Source: Pseudomonadota bacterium (lineage in GTDB: Bacteria; Desulfobacterota; Syntrophia; Syntrophales; UBA5619). Taken from it: 12,165 nucleotides of DNA. This document shows, piece by piece, positions 1-7,093 of the stretch. Position numbers and translations under genes: made by a program. Numbering within the stretch: position 1 is the stretch's first letter; every line of letters starts with the position of its first letter. The notes beneath the pieces were generated by a model. It worked only from the letters and a program-made list of their open reading frames with translations, ran no database searches and had not been told where the DNA came from. The stretch spans positions 1 to 12,165 of the forward strand of contig JAHIMW010000016.1 in NCBI GenBank assembly GCA_018896355.1, given 5' to 3'.

Positions 1-1
1 G

Positions 2-469
2 ACGGCCGGCTTGCTGAGGATCGGTCCTCTGGAAACGGCGGACAGAACGGAAAAGCTTCTTCGGCGTGAACGGGAGCTCGAGAAGGAGATCGAGGTCCTG
101 AAAAGGAAACTGGCGGCGAAAGACTCCGGCGACCTTATGGGACGCGTCCGTCAGATCAACGGGGTTGCGGTCCTGGCGACCGTCGTGGAGGTTTCCGATG
201 TCAAAACCCTCAGGGATTTGGGCGACAAGCTCCGGGACCGGCTCCGTTCCGGTATCATCCTGCTCGGGAGCCGGGCGGACGGGAAGGCTATGCTCCTCTG
301 TCTGGTGACGAAGGATCTCAACGACCGGTACCATGCGGGAAAGATCATCCAGGCCATCGCCCCGCTCGTCGGCGGCAGCGGCGGCGGCCGGCCCGACATG
401 GCCCAGGCGGGAGGTCCGAAGCCGGAGCTCCTGGAGCAGGCACTGGAGAAACTCCCCGACCTGCTCTGA
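2..469 (+). CDS. alaS: Alanyl-tRNA synthetase, C-terminal fragment (5' end outside the window)
   Basis: This is the last roughly 155 residues of alanyl-tRNA synthetase, the cytoplasmic enzyme that charges tRNA-Ala. The frame is open to the first base of the window, so the gene begins upstream and no start should be assigned here. The fragment opens with a charged helical stretch (residues about 13-40, LLRRERELEKEIEVLKRKLA) that looks like a coiled coil linker. It is followed by the DHHA1-type C-terminal domain, ending in the hallmark glycine-rich GGSGGGRPDMAQAGG segment typical of bacterial AlaS. The catalytic, editing and zinc-binding parts lie outside the window. The gene ends in TGA at 467-469, directly before a hairpin terminator, and converges on the flavodoxin-like gene. 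Identification rests on the terminal motif and domain order and is secure. Nothing in the visible part looks damaged. Confidence 0.95.
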   Translation, partial: TAGLLRIGPLETADRTEKLLRRERELEKEIEVLKRKLAAKDSGDLMGRVRQINGVAVLATVVEVSDVKTLRDLGDKLRDRLRSGIILLGSRADGKAMLLCLVTKDLNDRYHAGKIIQAIAPLVGGSGGGRPDMAQAGGPKPELLEQALEKLPDLL

Positions 470-477
470 AAAAAGAG

Positions 478-501
478 GCCCCGGAAGATTCCTTCCGGGG
501 C
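478..501. terminator. Bidirectional rho-independent terminator between alaS and the flavodoxin-like gene
   Basis: A perfect 10-bp stem GCCCCGGAAG / CTTCCGGGGC encloses the 4-base loop ATTC. On the plus strand it is followed by GTTCGATTTT, a weak T-tract. On the minus strand the stem is followed by CTCTTTTTTC, a better T-tract, because the A-run just before the stem becomes T on that strand. It therefore fits termination of alaS from the left and of the flavodoxin-like transcript from the right. Confidence 0.85.
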
Positions 502-528
502 GTTCGATTTTGGTGGGTATAGGAAGGC

Positions 529-1023
529 CTAACGGCCGATCTTTGCCAGGATTTCCTGGGCGAATGTCTTTCCGTCGGCGAGATCCGATTCAGTGGGATG
601 TCCGCACGCCCCCTGCGCCTCTTCCGCCCAGGCTCGGTGTTCCGCTTGTTTGATCAGCGTCTCGATGAGATTCACATCCACTTTACCCCGGACCCCGAAC
701 GTGCCGAGGATCTTTGCCCGGGCGGCAATGCCGATCGCGTGTTCCAGCGCCTGCTTGGGAAGTCGGCCGCCCCGGAGCGAACCATGTGTGCAGAAGAGGG
801 CGATGTTCTGTCCCTCGGGCAGGTTTTTGAAAAAGGGAAGGGCCTTGGCGGGCACGCTGTGGGCGTGGACGGGGAATCCCACAAAGATGACGTCGTAGCC
901 CTCGACGCTTTTGATCTCCTGAATGGGGCGGAGCTCTTTTTCGACATGAATCGCTTCGTAGATGGAGCGCGCGAGCTTCTCGGTATTGCCGGTCTGGGAG
1001 TAGTAGGTAACCAGAACCTTCAT
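529..1023 (-). CDS. Flavodoxin-family protein
   Basis: A 164-residue protein of flavodoxin size and fold. Its N-terminus MKVLVTYYSQTGNTEKLA is the classic beta-strand plus phosphate-binding loop (S/T-x-T-G-N-T, residues 9-14) that holds the FMN phosphate. The following VIFVGFPVHAHSVPAKALPFF stretch, near residues 50-65, matches the second strand and the flavin-ring loop region. Flavodoxin-family proteins are cytoplasmic one- or two-electron carriers or small FMN reductases. The partner cannot be read from this sequence. The ATG at 1023 is supported by GAGGAG at 1035-1040, with a somewhat long 11-base spacing. The gene sits 96 bases downstream of the lipoprotein gene on the same strand with no clear terminator between them, so co-transcription is possible. 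A role as a classical electron-transfer flavodoxin or as a flavodoxin-like quinone or nitro reductase cannot be separated here. Confidence 0.85.
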   Translation of the reverse strand: MKVLVTYYSQTGNTEKLARSIYEAIHVEKELRPIQEIKSVEGYDVIFVGFPVHAHSVPAKALPFFKNLPEGQNIALFCTHGSLRGGRLPKQALEHAIGIAARAKILGTFGVRGKVDVNLIETLIKQAEHRAWAEEAQGACGHPTESDLADGKTFAQEILAKIGR

Positions 1024-1119
1024 AGCGTTCCTGCCTCCTCTAAGAAATTTAGAAGACCCTTATCGAAATTTTCGGCGAATTGCAAGCGGCAAGCGCCCCG
1101 AGGATCTTCCCGTAAATCG

Positions 1120-1617
1120 CTATAAATTATTTCTATCCTCTTTGATTTCCAGTTTTTCGTAGGTATCGAGATCGGGCGTCTGGATCATTACGGTTCCATC
1201 CTGCTCGAAACGGAGAAATGTCCTCGCAGTGAGGAGTGAGTACCAGAAGCCGATCTTTTTGCCCCCCGTGTCGAGAAGTTCGAATTCATAAGGAAACTGA
1301 CCATACTCGAAGGCCTTTGCCTTCATAAAGCCGACGATCTCCCGGAGTTTCCCGGGGGTCATGGAGACCTCCTTCCAGAGGGTTTCCGGATCGAGACGGT
1401 AGTCCCGGTGCAGCCCGATGAGGGCGTTGGGATAGAGGTCCGACCCGCTGGTGTGGTAGCGGAGTTCGGGGTGAAACACGCCGCGTTCCAGATCACGGGT
1501 AACCTCCCCGCCGGGGAGGATCTGGCCGTAATTCCGGAAGAGGGAACCGGAACAGGACAGAACGCCCAGACACAGGAGCAGCAGCACTAACAAACCGCCA
1601 TTTTTTACGGATCTCAT
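1120..1617 (-). CDS. Small lipoprotein of unknown function
   Basis: A 165-residue protein that I do not recognise. The N-terminus has a short basic start (MRSVKNGG), a leucine-rich hydrophobic core (residues 9-20) and a lipobox-like VLSC ending at Cys22. This indicates signal peptidase II cleavage and lipidation. Ser at +2 does not carry the inner-membrane retention aspartate, so an outer-membrane location is likely. The mature part (about 143 residues) is soluble, rich in aromatic and charged residues, and has no repeat or metal motif I can name. The segments KKIGFWYSLLTARTFLRFEQDGTV and VMIQTPDLDTYEKL look like beta strands. The ATG at 1617 has GGGAGG about 9 bases upstream, which supports this start. 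It lies between the acyl-CoA synthetase (183 bases upstream) and the flavodoxin gene, all on the minus strand. Function unknown. Confidence 0.75.
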   Translation of the reverse strand: MRSVKNGGLLVLLLLCLGVLSCSGSLFRNYGQILPGGEVTRDLERGVFHPELRYHTSGSDLYPNALIGLHRDYRLDPETLWKEVSMTPGKLREIVGFMKAKAFEYGQFPYEFELLDTGGKKIGFWYSLLTARTFLRFEQDGTVMIQTPDLDTYEKLEIKEDRNNL

Positions 1618-1672
1618 CTTTCGTTCCTCCCTTACCGTTCGGAGGTCGGCTGATATTCAGCGGTCCTCTCTT

Positions 1673-1699
1673 TTTATACTGAAATCACCCATAAAACAA
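1673..1699 (-). promoter_or_regulatory. Possible weak promoter for the lipoprotein gene
   Basis: Read on the minus strand, TTGTTT (1694-1699) and TATAAA (1673-1678) are separated by 15 bases, shorter than the optimal 17. The surrounding 1660-1715 stretch is the most A+T-rich part of the 1618-1800 gap, as expected for a promoter. A plus-strand TTGACA at 1705-1710 has no matching -10 element. I saw no convincing terminator for the upstream acyl-CoA synthetase in this gap, so read-through is also possible. Confidence 0.3.
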
Positions 1700-1800
1700 T
1701 CCTGTTGACATTTCTTTTTGACCTTGGCCGGCATTTTCAATGTGGCCGATTGCTTCGAGAACTTGATGCGTGTGGGGCAGGTCTGCCTGAAAGGTTACGC

Positions 1801-3462
1801 TTATTTGATGTTTTTTGAAATTCGCCGGCGCTCTTCGTCGCGCACTTCCCGGCGCAACAGCTTGCCCACTTTCGACTTGGGTAACATGTCGCGAAACTCA
1901 ATGTAACTGGGGACTTTGTAGGGCGCCAAGTGGTCCGAACACCAGCGAATCAGATCCATACCGCCCACGCCTCGGGCGTCTTCCTTGAGTACCACGATGG
2001 CCTTGATGCGCTCGCCCACCTTGGGATCCGTCACCCCCACGACGCAGGCGCCGATGACGGTAGGATGATCCTGCAGGATCGATTCGACTTCGGATGCGGA
2101 AACGCGATAGCCCTTGTGCTTGATGATATCGGCGCTGCGTTCCAAATAATATAGCTCACCGTCTTCATCCTGGCGTACAAAATCACTCATGCGGCAATAG
2201 GTTTCAGCGCCGATCTGCACATAGGTCTTTTGCGTCTCTTCGGGTTTGTTCAAGTAGCTTTTGATGGTATATGGCGACGTCACCAACAGTTCGCCGCTTT
2301 TTCCGGTGGCAACCGGCACCAGCGTGTCCGGATCTACCACGATACACCGGCGGCTCTTCAACGGCAGGCCTATGGTGCCGGGTTTGGGAGTCTTGTCGAT
2401 GCGGCTGTAGCAGACATGCCCTGCCTCGGTGGACCCGTATACCTGATAGATGGGGATCTTGAGATTGTTTTGCCAGCGGTTGTAAATCTCTTCGGGCAAA
2501 ACGTCGCCACCGCAGAAGCAATAGACGAGTGAGCTTAAGTCGTAACGATCAAAACGATCGCTATCCAGTATCATGCGGTAAAGCGCCGGAACACCCAGCA
2601 TCCAGCGCACACCATAACGTTCGATGCTTTCCAAAATGGCATCTACCTGGGGCATGGGCATCAAGACGGTGGCGTTGCCTTTGTTGAGCCCCACAGCCAT
2701 GAAAAGCCCCATGGCCATGATGTGAAAAAGCGGGTTGACGGCGATGTAGACGTCCTGGCCCTCCCGCAGTTGGTCTCCGGCCACATCATCGGTCACGTCA
2801 TTGACGTAGGAGGTCATGCCGATGTGGTTGCCGGGCACTCCTTTGGGAAAGCCGGTGGTGCCGCCGGTATAAAGGATGTAGGCCAAATCCTTGACCGGAT
2901 CGATTTCAACGGGGTGCAAAAGCGGCGCATGACGCAACAGGCCCTTGAAACGGTGGACGTTTGGGCCGCCTTCGATTTTACCGGTGGGAATCTTGTCGAA
3001 CAAAACACCCAGAAAGCGTTTCCAAAGGGGCAACAGGTCCACCAGGTTGGTGACGATGATACGCTTCAGGACTGTTTTTTCGATCACCTCCTGGACATAA
3101 CAGAAGTTGGTGTCCAGGCAGATGATGGTTTCGGCCCCGGAGTCTTCGATCATGTACTTGAGCTCGTGGGAGGTGTAAATAGGCGCCACCGGAACGATTA
3201 CCGCACCCAGCTTCTGGATGCCCAGAAAGGCGATCACCCACTGGACGCAATTGGCGATATAGACGATTACCCGGTCGCCTGGTTTGACGCCCATCTCCAT
3301 AAGCGCTCCGGCAAAACGCTCGCTCAAATCGCGCAGTTTTTGGTAGGAGAAAGTCTGGCCCAGATAGATAACGGCCGGCCGCGAGGGATATGTCTCACTA
3401 ATGCGGTCGAAACGGGTATAGGTCCGCTCGTTTAGCAGGTCTTGTTCTGCGGTATTTATCAT
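1801..3462 (-). CDS. AMP-forming acyl-CoA synthetase / fatty-acid-CoA ligase-like
   Basis: A 553-residue, full-length member of the ANL (AMP-binding) superfamily, which activates a carboxylic acid with ATP to an acyl-adenylate and then to the CoA thioester. Core motifs are all present: the phosphate loop YTGGTTGFPKG (198-208), YGSTEAG (342-348), the motif region MSD (Asp427) through GELYYLERSADIIKHKGYRVSASEVE (about 435-460), and PKSKVGKLLRRE near the end with the likely catalytic Lys534. The usual T-G-D is M-S-D here, with the aspartate kept. The ATG at 3462 is 2 bases after the LivF-type stop codon, and its ribosome binding site GAGGAG lies inside the end of that gene, so translation is probably coupled. 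As last gene of the importer operon it probably activates the imported acid. Long-chain, medium-chain, branched or aromatic acids are all possible. The substrate is not readable from motifs. Confidence 0.9.
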   Translation of the reverse strand: MINTAEQDLLNERTYTRFDRISETYPSRPAVIYLGQTFSYQKLRDLSERFAGALMEMGVKPGDRVIVYIANCVQWVIAFLGIQKLGAVIVPVAPIYTSHELKYMIEDSGAETIICLDTNFCYVQEVIEKTVLKRIIVTNLVDLLPLWKRFLGVLFDKIPTGKIEGGPNVHRFKGLLRHAPLLHPVEIDPVKDLAYILYTGGTTGFPKGVPGNHIGMTSYVNDVTDDVAGDQLREGQDVYIAVNPLFHIMAMGLFMAVGLNKGNATVLMPMPQVDAILESIERYGVRWMLGVPALYRMILDSDRFDRYDLSSLVYCFCGGDVLPEEIYNRWQNNLKIPIYQVYGSTEAGHVCYSRIDKTPKPGTIGLPLKSRRCIVVDPDTLVPVATGKSGELLVTSPYTIKSYLNKPEETQKTYVQIGAETYCRMSDFVRQDEDGELYYLERSADIIKHKGYRVSASEVESILQDHPTVIGACVVGVTDPKVGERIKAIVVLKEDARGVGGMDLIRWCSDHLAPYKVPSYIEFRDMLPKSKVGKLLRREVRDEERRRISKNIK

Positions 3463-3464
3463 GT

Positions 3465-4220
3465 TTAGGACTCCTCAATCCCGAAATACGCAGACCTGAC
3501 GTCAGGGTTGTCCATCAGTTCCTGCCGGGTGCCTTCCAGAACCGCCGACCCGTTTTCCAGAATAAAGGCGTAATCCACAATGGGCATCACCGGCCGGGCA
3601 TACTGTTCGGTGACGATAATGGCTATTTGCATTTTGTTACATATTTCCCTGGTGGCGTGGATCAGGTTGGACTGCATCAGCGGGCTCAAACCCAAAAGTG
3701 GTTCGTCCAAAAGCAAAATCTTGGGCTGGGCCATCAGGGCACGCCCAATGGCCAGCATCTGTTGTTCGCCGCCGCTTAAAAAACCACCGATGCGTTTTTG
3801 CAGGTGTTTGAGGGTCGGAAAAAGTTCAAACACGTACGCCAAGGTTTTTTTGGCCTGTGGGGCAGAGGCCAGGTAGCCGCCGATCCGAAGGTTCTCTATT
3901 ACGCTGCTTTCCTTGAAGATCCGGCGTCGTTCCGGGCATAGTATAATTCCTTTTCTAGCCCGCAGGCTCGGCTTGAGATGGGAGATCTCTTCACCCTGAT
4001 AACGAATCTCACCCATCATGGTGATGCGCTCACCACCGGCCATGGCCTCTTTTTTCTGCATGTCCAGTATGATGCCCGCCAAGGTATACATCAGGGTCGA
4101 TTTGCCGGCGCTGTTGGCGCCGAATATGCCGACGATTTGATTGTCGGCGCATTTGATGCTGACGTTGTTTAACGCCAACATGTTTTCGTAAAAGACCATC
4201 AACCCTTTGGCTTCAAGCAT
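3465..4220 (-). CDS. LivF-type ABC transporter ATP-binding protein
   Basis: A 251-residue cytoplasmic ATPase of the branched-chain/hydrophobic amino acid (HAAT) importer family. Visible motifs are Walker A GANSAGKST (34-42), the LivF-type CPERRRIF (95-102; compare the family's PEGRRVF), signature LSGGEQQ (148-154) and Walker B ILLLDEP with Asp172-Glu173. The switch histidine position carries Gln206 (VTEQYARP), as is usual for LivF proteins. An insertion of about 14 residues after the first helix (QKKEAMAGGERITM, 55-68) makes it slightly longer than the usual 233-240. The ATG at 4220 overlaps the end of the LivG-type gene by 8 bases and has an excellent GGAGG 9 bases upstream. It should pair with the LivG-type subunit to drive the LivH/LivM-type channel. 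No symbol is given because the substrate is unlikely to be limited to leucine, isoleucine or valine. Confidence 0.92.
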   Translation of the reverse strand: MLEAKGLMVFYENMLALNNVSIKCADNQIVGIFGANSAGKSTLMYTLAGIILDMQKKEAMAGGERITMMGEIRYQGEEISHLKPSLRARKGIILCPERRRIFKESSVIENLRIGGYLASAPQAKKTLAYVFELFPTLKHLQKRIGGFLSGGEQQMLAIGRALMAQPKILLLDEPLLGLSPLMQSNLIHATREICNKMQIAIIVTEQYARPVMPIVDYAFILENGSAVLEGTRQELMDNPDVRSAYFGIEES

Positions 4221-5001
4221 GCATCATCACCTCCGCCATGTTTTGGGACCCAAAATAGGCCTCTTTGACTCGTTCGTCGGCCATGACCTCCTTGGGGTGG
4301 CCCTCGATAAGCTTTTCCCCGAAATTGAGCACCATGACCCGGTTGGCCACCCGAAAAAGTTCCCGCAAGCGATGTTCGATCATGATCAGGGTGATGCCTT
4401 CCATTTGCAGCCGCTCGATCAAAGGGACCATGCTGGCGATTTCACTCATGGAAAGCCCTGAAAATATTTCATCACAGATGATCACTTCCGGTTTCAAGGC
4501 CAAGCAGCGTGCCAACTCCAGACGTTTGAGATAGCCGGTGGGTAGAGTGGACGCGGTTTTATAGGGAACATAAGAGTCCCGCTCGAAACCGATTTCCTCC
4601 AAAATATCGATGCCGACGGTGTTGCGATCGCCCAGGCGTCCGCCGCCGCGCCAGCCGCCGGTACGCTTGGCCCGTGGCGAAAATAGCGGAATGACCAGAT
4701 TCTTATAGGCCGGCAGGCTGTAGTAGGGCCGCATGATCTGAAAGGTGCGGGTTAGCCCCATGTCGGCGATTTTATGGGGCGGTTTCTTTGAGATATCCCT
4801 GCCGCGGAAAAAGACGTGTCCGGAGGTCATTTTTATAAATCCGGTGAGGCAATTGACGATGGTGGTTTTACCGGAACCATTGGGACCGATGATCCCCAGA
4901 ATTTCGCCGGCATTTACCGTAAAGCTGACCCGATTCAGCGCCATGATGCCGCCGAAGGCCTTGGTGATTTCTTTGGCTTCCAAAAGCGGTTGATTGTTCA
5001 T
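4213..5001 (-). CDS. LivG-type ABC transporter ATP-binding protein
   Basis: The second ATPase of the HAAT-type importer, 262 residues from the chosen start. Motifs are Walker A GPNGSGKT (39-46), Q-loop Gln88 in TRTFQ, Walker B VIICDE (Asp177-Glu178), and switch His210 in MIEHRL. The C-terminal KEAYFG is typical of LivG proteins. The signature motif is unusual: LPTGYLKRLELARC stands where LSGGQ or the LivG-type LSYGQ is expected, and Walker B continues DEIFSGLS rather than DEPxAGLN. I recall such forms in LivG-like proteins linked to acyl-CoA ligases, so this may be a subfamily trait rather than decay. I chose ATG 5001 because it overlaps the LivM stop in a classic ATGA and has GGA 7 bases upstream. 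An alternative ATG at 5013 adds MDAD but has no ribosome binding site. Confidence 0.9.
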   Translation of the reverse strand: MNNQPLLEAKEITKAFGGIMALNRVSFTVNAGEILGIIGPNGSGKTTIVNCLTGFIKMTSGHVFFRGRDISKKPPHKIADMGLTRTFQIMRPYYSLPAYKNLVIPLFSPRAKRTGGWRGGGRLGDRNTVGIDILEEIGFERDSYVPYKTASTLPTGYLKRLELARCLALKPEVIICDEIFSGLSMSEIASMVPLIERLQMEGITLIMIEHRLRELFRVANRVMVLNFGEKLIEGHPKEVMADERVKEAYFGSQNMAEVMMHA

Positions 5002-6014
5002 ATCTGCGTCCATCTTTCAAACTGGTGGTATTTGCGTTGTCCCCAGACCATGAGCCCTTCACTGCGGAAGATGATAAAACCCACCAAAATAAGCGCGTAA
5101 AAAACAATACGAAGTGTCCCGAAATCCCGTAAAAGCTCTGAAATCGGCACCAGAATGAAACACCCCAGCACCGGCCCGATCAGGGTACCGCTGCCACCTA
5201 TGACCGTTGCGGCGATGGGCAATATGGAAAAATCGAGCGCAAACAGCGAAATCCCGGACCACATGTAGATATGCACTAAAATCGCGCCGCTTAAACAACC
5301 CATGGTGGAAGCGATGTAGACGGCCACCGATTTATAAAAGGTGACATTCATGCCTGAAGCCCGTATGGCCTGATCGTTGTCCTTCACACCGCGCAGCACC
5401 AGACCAAAGTCGGTAGTAACAAGCCGTCGGATCGCAAACAGGGCGATTAGAAGCAGTCCCAGCGGTGCATATTCTTCGACAAAATGGTTGGAAAAACCAT
5501 CGATGCCCATGATGCCGTCGGTACCCCCGAAAATATCGAGGGCCTCGATGACGCGGGCCGAAAAAAGCGGGTACATCAGGCTGACAATGGCGAAATAGAC
5601 CCCCCGCAGCGGCAGGCAGGGAAAAAGCAGCAGGGTGCAGACAGCCCCGCCCACCAGCGCGGCAAAAGGGATCGTCAGCCAGGGCGGAAACCCCCAGTAG
5701 GTGTTCGCTATGGCGGCCAGATACCCGCCGATACCCACAAAGAAAGCCCCGCCCAGCGAGACCAGCCCCACGAAATGGGCCAAAAAGTCGAAGCTGAGCG
5801 CCAGAAAGGCATAGATGCAGGTGATGGTGATAACCCTTTTCCAGTACATGTCCGGCAACAATAGCGGCAGGATCAGCAAACCAACGATCAGAACGAGCCG
5901 GGGCGCGGCAAGATAGGAAAGCTCCTTGATCGACATCAGGGCATAAATTCCTTCGGTGCGCACATTGATGCCGCGATCAATACGCTCTTTACGGCGTTGT
6001 GTCGTTATGGCCAC
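4998..6014 (-). CDS. LivM-type ABC transporter permease
   Basis: A 338-residue polytopic inner-membrane protein, one half of the transport channel of the HAAT importer. Hydrophobic segments begin near residue 35 (LVLIVGLLILPLLLP) and continue through ITCIYAFLALSFDFLAHFVGLVSLGGAFFVGIGGYLAAI, the standard LivM core. The cytoplasmic loop GLVLRGVKDNDQAIRASGMNVTFYK near the middle is the ATPase-contacting loop (compare RAIRENERAAEALG in the family). The start is GTG 6014, sharing one base with the TAG of the permease gene before it. It has GGAGG at 6025-6029 in good position. A downstream ATG at 5936 would remove 26 charged N-terminal residues and is the alternative. The frame stays open 139 codons further upstream, but that part is out of frame over the LivH-type gene and is not real. 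Confidence 0.9.
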   Translation of the reverse strand: MAITTQRRKERIDRGINVRTEGIYALMSIKELSYLAAPRLVLIVGLLILPLLLPDMYWKRVITITCIYAFLALSFDFLAHFVGLVSLGGAFFVGIGGYLAAIANTYWGFPPWLTIPFAALVGGAVCTLLLFPCLPLRGVYFAIVSLMYPLFSARVIEALDIFGGTDGIMGIDGFSNHFVEEYAPLGLLLIALFAIRRLVTTDFGLVLRGVKDNDQAIRASGMNVTFYKSVAVYIASTMGCLSGAILVHIYMWSGISLFALDFSILPIAATVIGGSGTLIGPVLGCFILVPISELLRDFGTLRIVFYALILVGFIIFRSEGLMVWGQRKYHQFERWTQI

Positions 6015-6880
6015 TATACCCTTTCCTCCAACTCTTTTTGCTGTCCGAAAATGCCAGACGGCTTCAGGATCAATGTCAGGATAATGGCAAAAATCGCCAC
6101 CACCATCTGGTACTGGGCCCCGAGATAAACCACGGTCAGAATCTGGGCAAAACCGATTAAAAAGGCCGCCAGCACCGCGCCCATCCAACTGCCCAAGCCG
6201 CCCACGATGCATACAGCGATGGCTAAGATAAGAACATTGTAGCCGGCTTCCACCACGACGTTGCCCAGCGGCAAGAGTAGAATCGCCGCCAGGGCGGCAA
6301 GCATGGAACCAAAACCCATGGCCACCACCGCCATCAGGTCGGAATCGATGCCCAGCATCATGGCGGCGCGTTCGTCCTGGGCCATGCCGCGCAATGCCAG
6401 CCCGATGCGGGTATAATGGGTAAAAAGCCACAAAACAGCGACCACCGCCGCACCGATGGCCACCACCAAGAGCCGCTGATAGTCAACAGATATTCCGGCG
6501 ATATTGGTGCTACCGGCGATGAAGGCCGGCAGGGTATAATTCACGCCCCTGAAACCGCCCCAGCGAAGTCCCTCCAATATAGCCAGCCCGATGGCATAGG
6601 AGGCGATGATTTCTGAAATTTCCATGCCGCGCACACGAATCAAAACAAATTGGTATATCATGGCACCGATGATGCCGGTGATAATCAGCGTCAGGACGAT
6701 GCTGACGATATAGGGCAATCCCAGCGAGTTGAGCATTGTCCAGGTGATAAATCCGCTCAGCACATACAAGGCGCCGTGGGCGAAATTGGGCAGCCGGCTG
6801 ACGCCGTAGACCATGGCAAAACCCAGCGCGTAAAGGGCCAGCGCGACACTGTTGATGGTTCCGTAGATCAAGATATCCAT
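6014..6880 (-). CDS. LivH-type ABC transporter permease
   Basis: A 288-residue inner-membrane permease, partner of the LivM-type protein. The N-terminus MDILIYGTINSVALALYALGFAMVYGV and the following LPNFAHGALYVLSGFITW are the LivH hallmark (compare N-FAHG-x-xYMLGA in the family). About eight hydrophobic segments follow, with the ATPase-contacting loop TRIGLALRGMAQDERAAMMLGID in the middle and IVGGLGSWMGAVLAAFLIGFAQ near the C-terminus. I chose ATG 6880 because the conserved sequence starts exactly there. A TTG at 6937 would add 19 non-conserved residues (MPETSAVCG and on) and has no good ribosome binding site. ATG 6880 also lacks a clear Shine-Dalgarno, so expression of the permease may be lower than that of the binding protein. 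It lies 213 bases downstream of the binding-protein gene, separated by two inverted repeats. Confidence 0.9.
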   Translation of the reverse strand: MDILIYGTINSVALALYALGFAMVYGVSRLPNFAHGALYVLSGFITWTMLNSLGLPYIVSIVLTLIITGIIGAMIYQFVLIRVRGMEISEIIASYAIGLAILEGLRWGGFRGVNYTLPAFIAGSTNIAGISVDYQRLLVVAIGAAVVAVLWLFTHYTRIGLALRGMAQDERAAMMLGIDSDLMAVVAMGFGSMLAALAAILLLPLGNVVVEAGYNVLILAIAVCIVGGLGSWMGAVLAAFLIGFAQILTVVYLGAQYQMVVAIFAIILTLILKPSGIFGQQKELEERV

Positions 6881-6973
6881 GGCAATTCTGTATTTCGTTG
6901 TGGGTGGGCGGCCACAGACAGCAGAGGTCTCCGGCAACCCGCCGGTCGATGGTTAAGAGAACGCCAAATTAAA

Positions 6974-7009
6974 AATGTCAAATGAAGGCGTCCGGTCTCT
7001 TTTGACATT
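6974..7009 (-). repeat. AT-rich inverted repeat, possible weak terminator or attenuator
   Basis: AATGTCAAA (6974-6982) and TTTGACATT (7001-7009) form a perfect 9-bp inverted repeat around an 18-base loop. On the minus strand, the direction of the operon, the second arm runs straight into TTTTTAATTT. That gives a hairpin followed by a T-rich tract between the binding protein and the permease genes. The stem is A+T-rich and the loop large, so termination would be partial at best. An operator for a dimeric regulator is another reading. Confidence 0.4.
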
Positions 7010-7019
7010 ACCGTTTATT

Positions 7020-7063
7020 CCATCATCCGGGGCGGCAGCCTGGTTGGCCGCCCCGGATGATGG
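7020..7063 (-). terminator. Strong 17-bp hairpin between binding-protein and permease genes (mRNA stabiliser or partial terminator)
   Basis: CCATCATCCGGGGCGGC (7020-7036) and its exact reverse complement (7047-7063) form a perfect, G+C-rich 17-bp stem with a 10-base loop, 30 bases after the stop codon of the binding protein. No T-run follows on the minus strand (the next bases are GAATAAACGG), so it is not a canonical rho-independent terminator. Hairpins in this position of binding-protein-dependent transport operons are known to protect the upstream mRNA from 3' exonucleases, which raises the amount of binding protein over membrane components. I favour that role. Confidence 0.7.
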
Positions 7064-7093
7064 CATGGGGATTTTGAAGTTTGTCATTACGAT

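Noticed and set aside
598..1125. Plus-strand 175-codon frame opposite the flavodoxin-like gene
   Set aside because: Antisense shadow; the minus strand carries the T-G-N-T loop and a ribosome binding site.
1705..1710. Plus-strand TTGACA as a promoter element
   Set aside because: No -10 element at suitable distance and no plus-strand gene downstream.
2722..3435. Plus-strand open frame of 237 codons over the acyl-CoA synthetase
   Set aside because: Antisense shadow of a gene with all ANL motifs; no recognisable domain of its own.
6015..6431. 139-codon N-terminal extension of the LivM-type permease
   Set aside because: It overlaps the LivH-type gene out of frame, is Arg/Gly-rich and not membrane-like; the GTG at 6014 with GGAGG upstream explains the true start.
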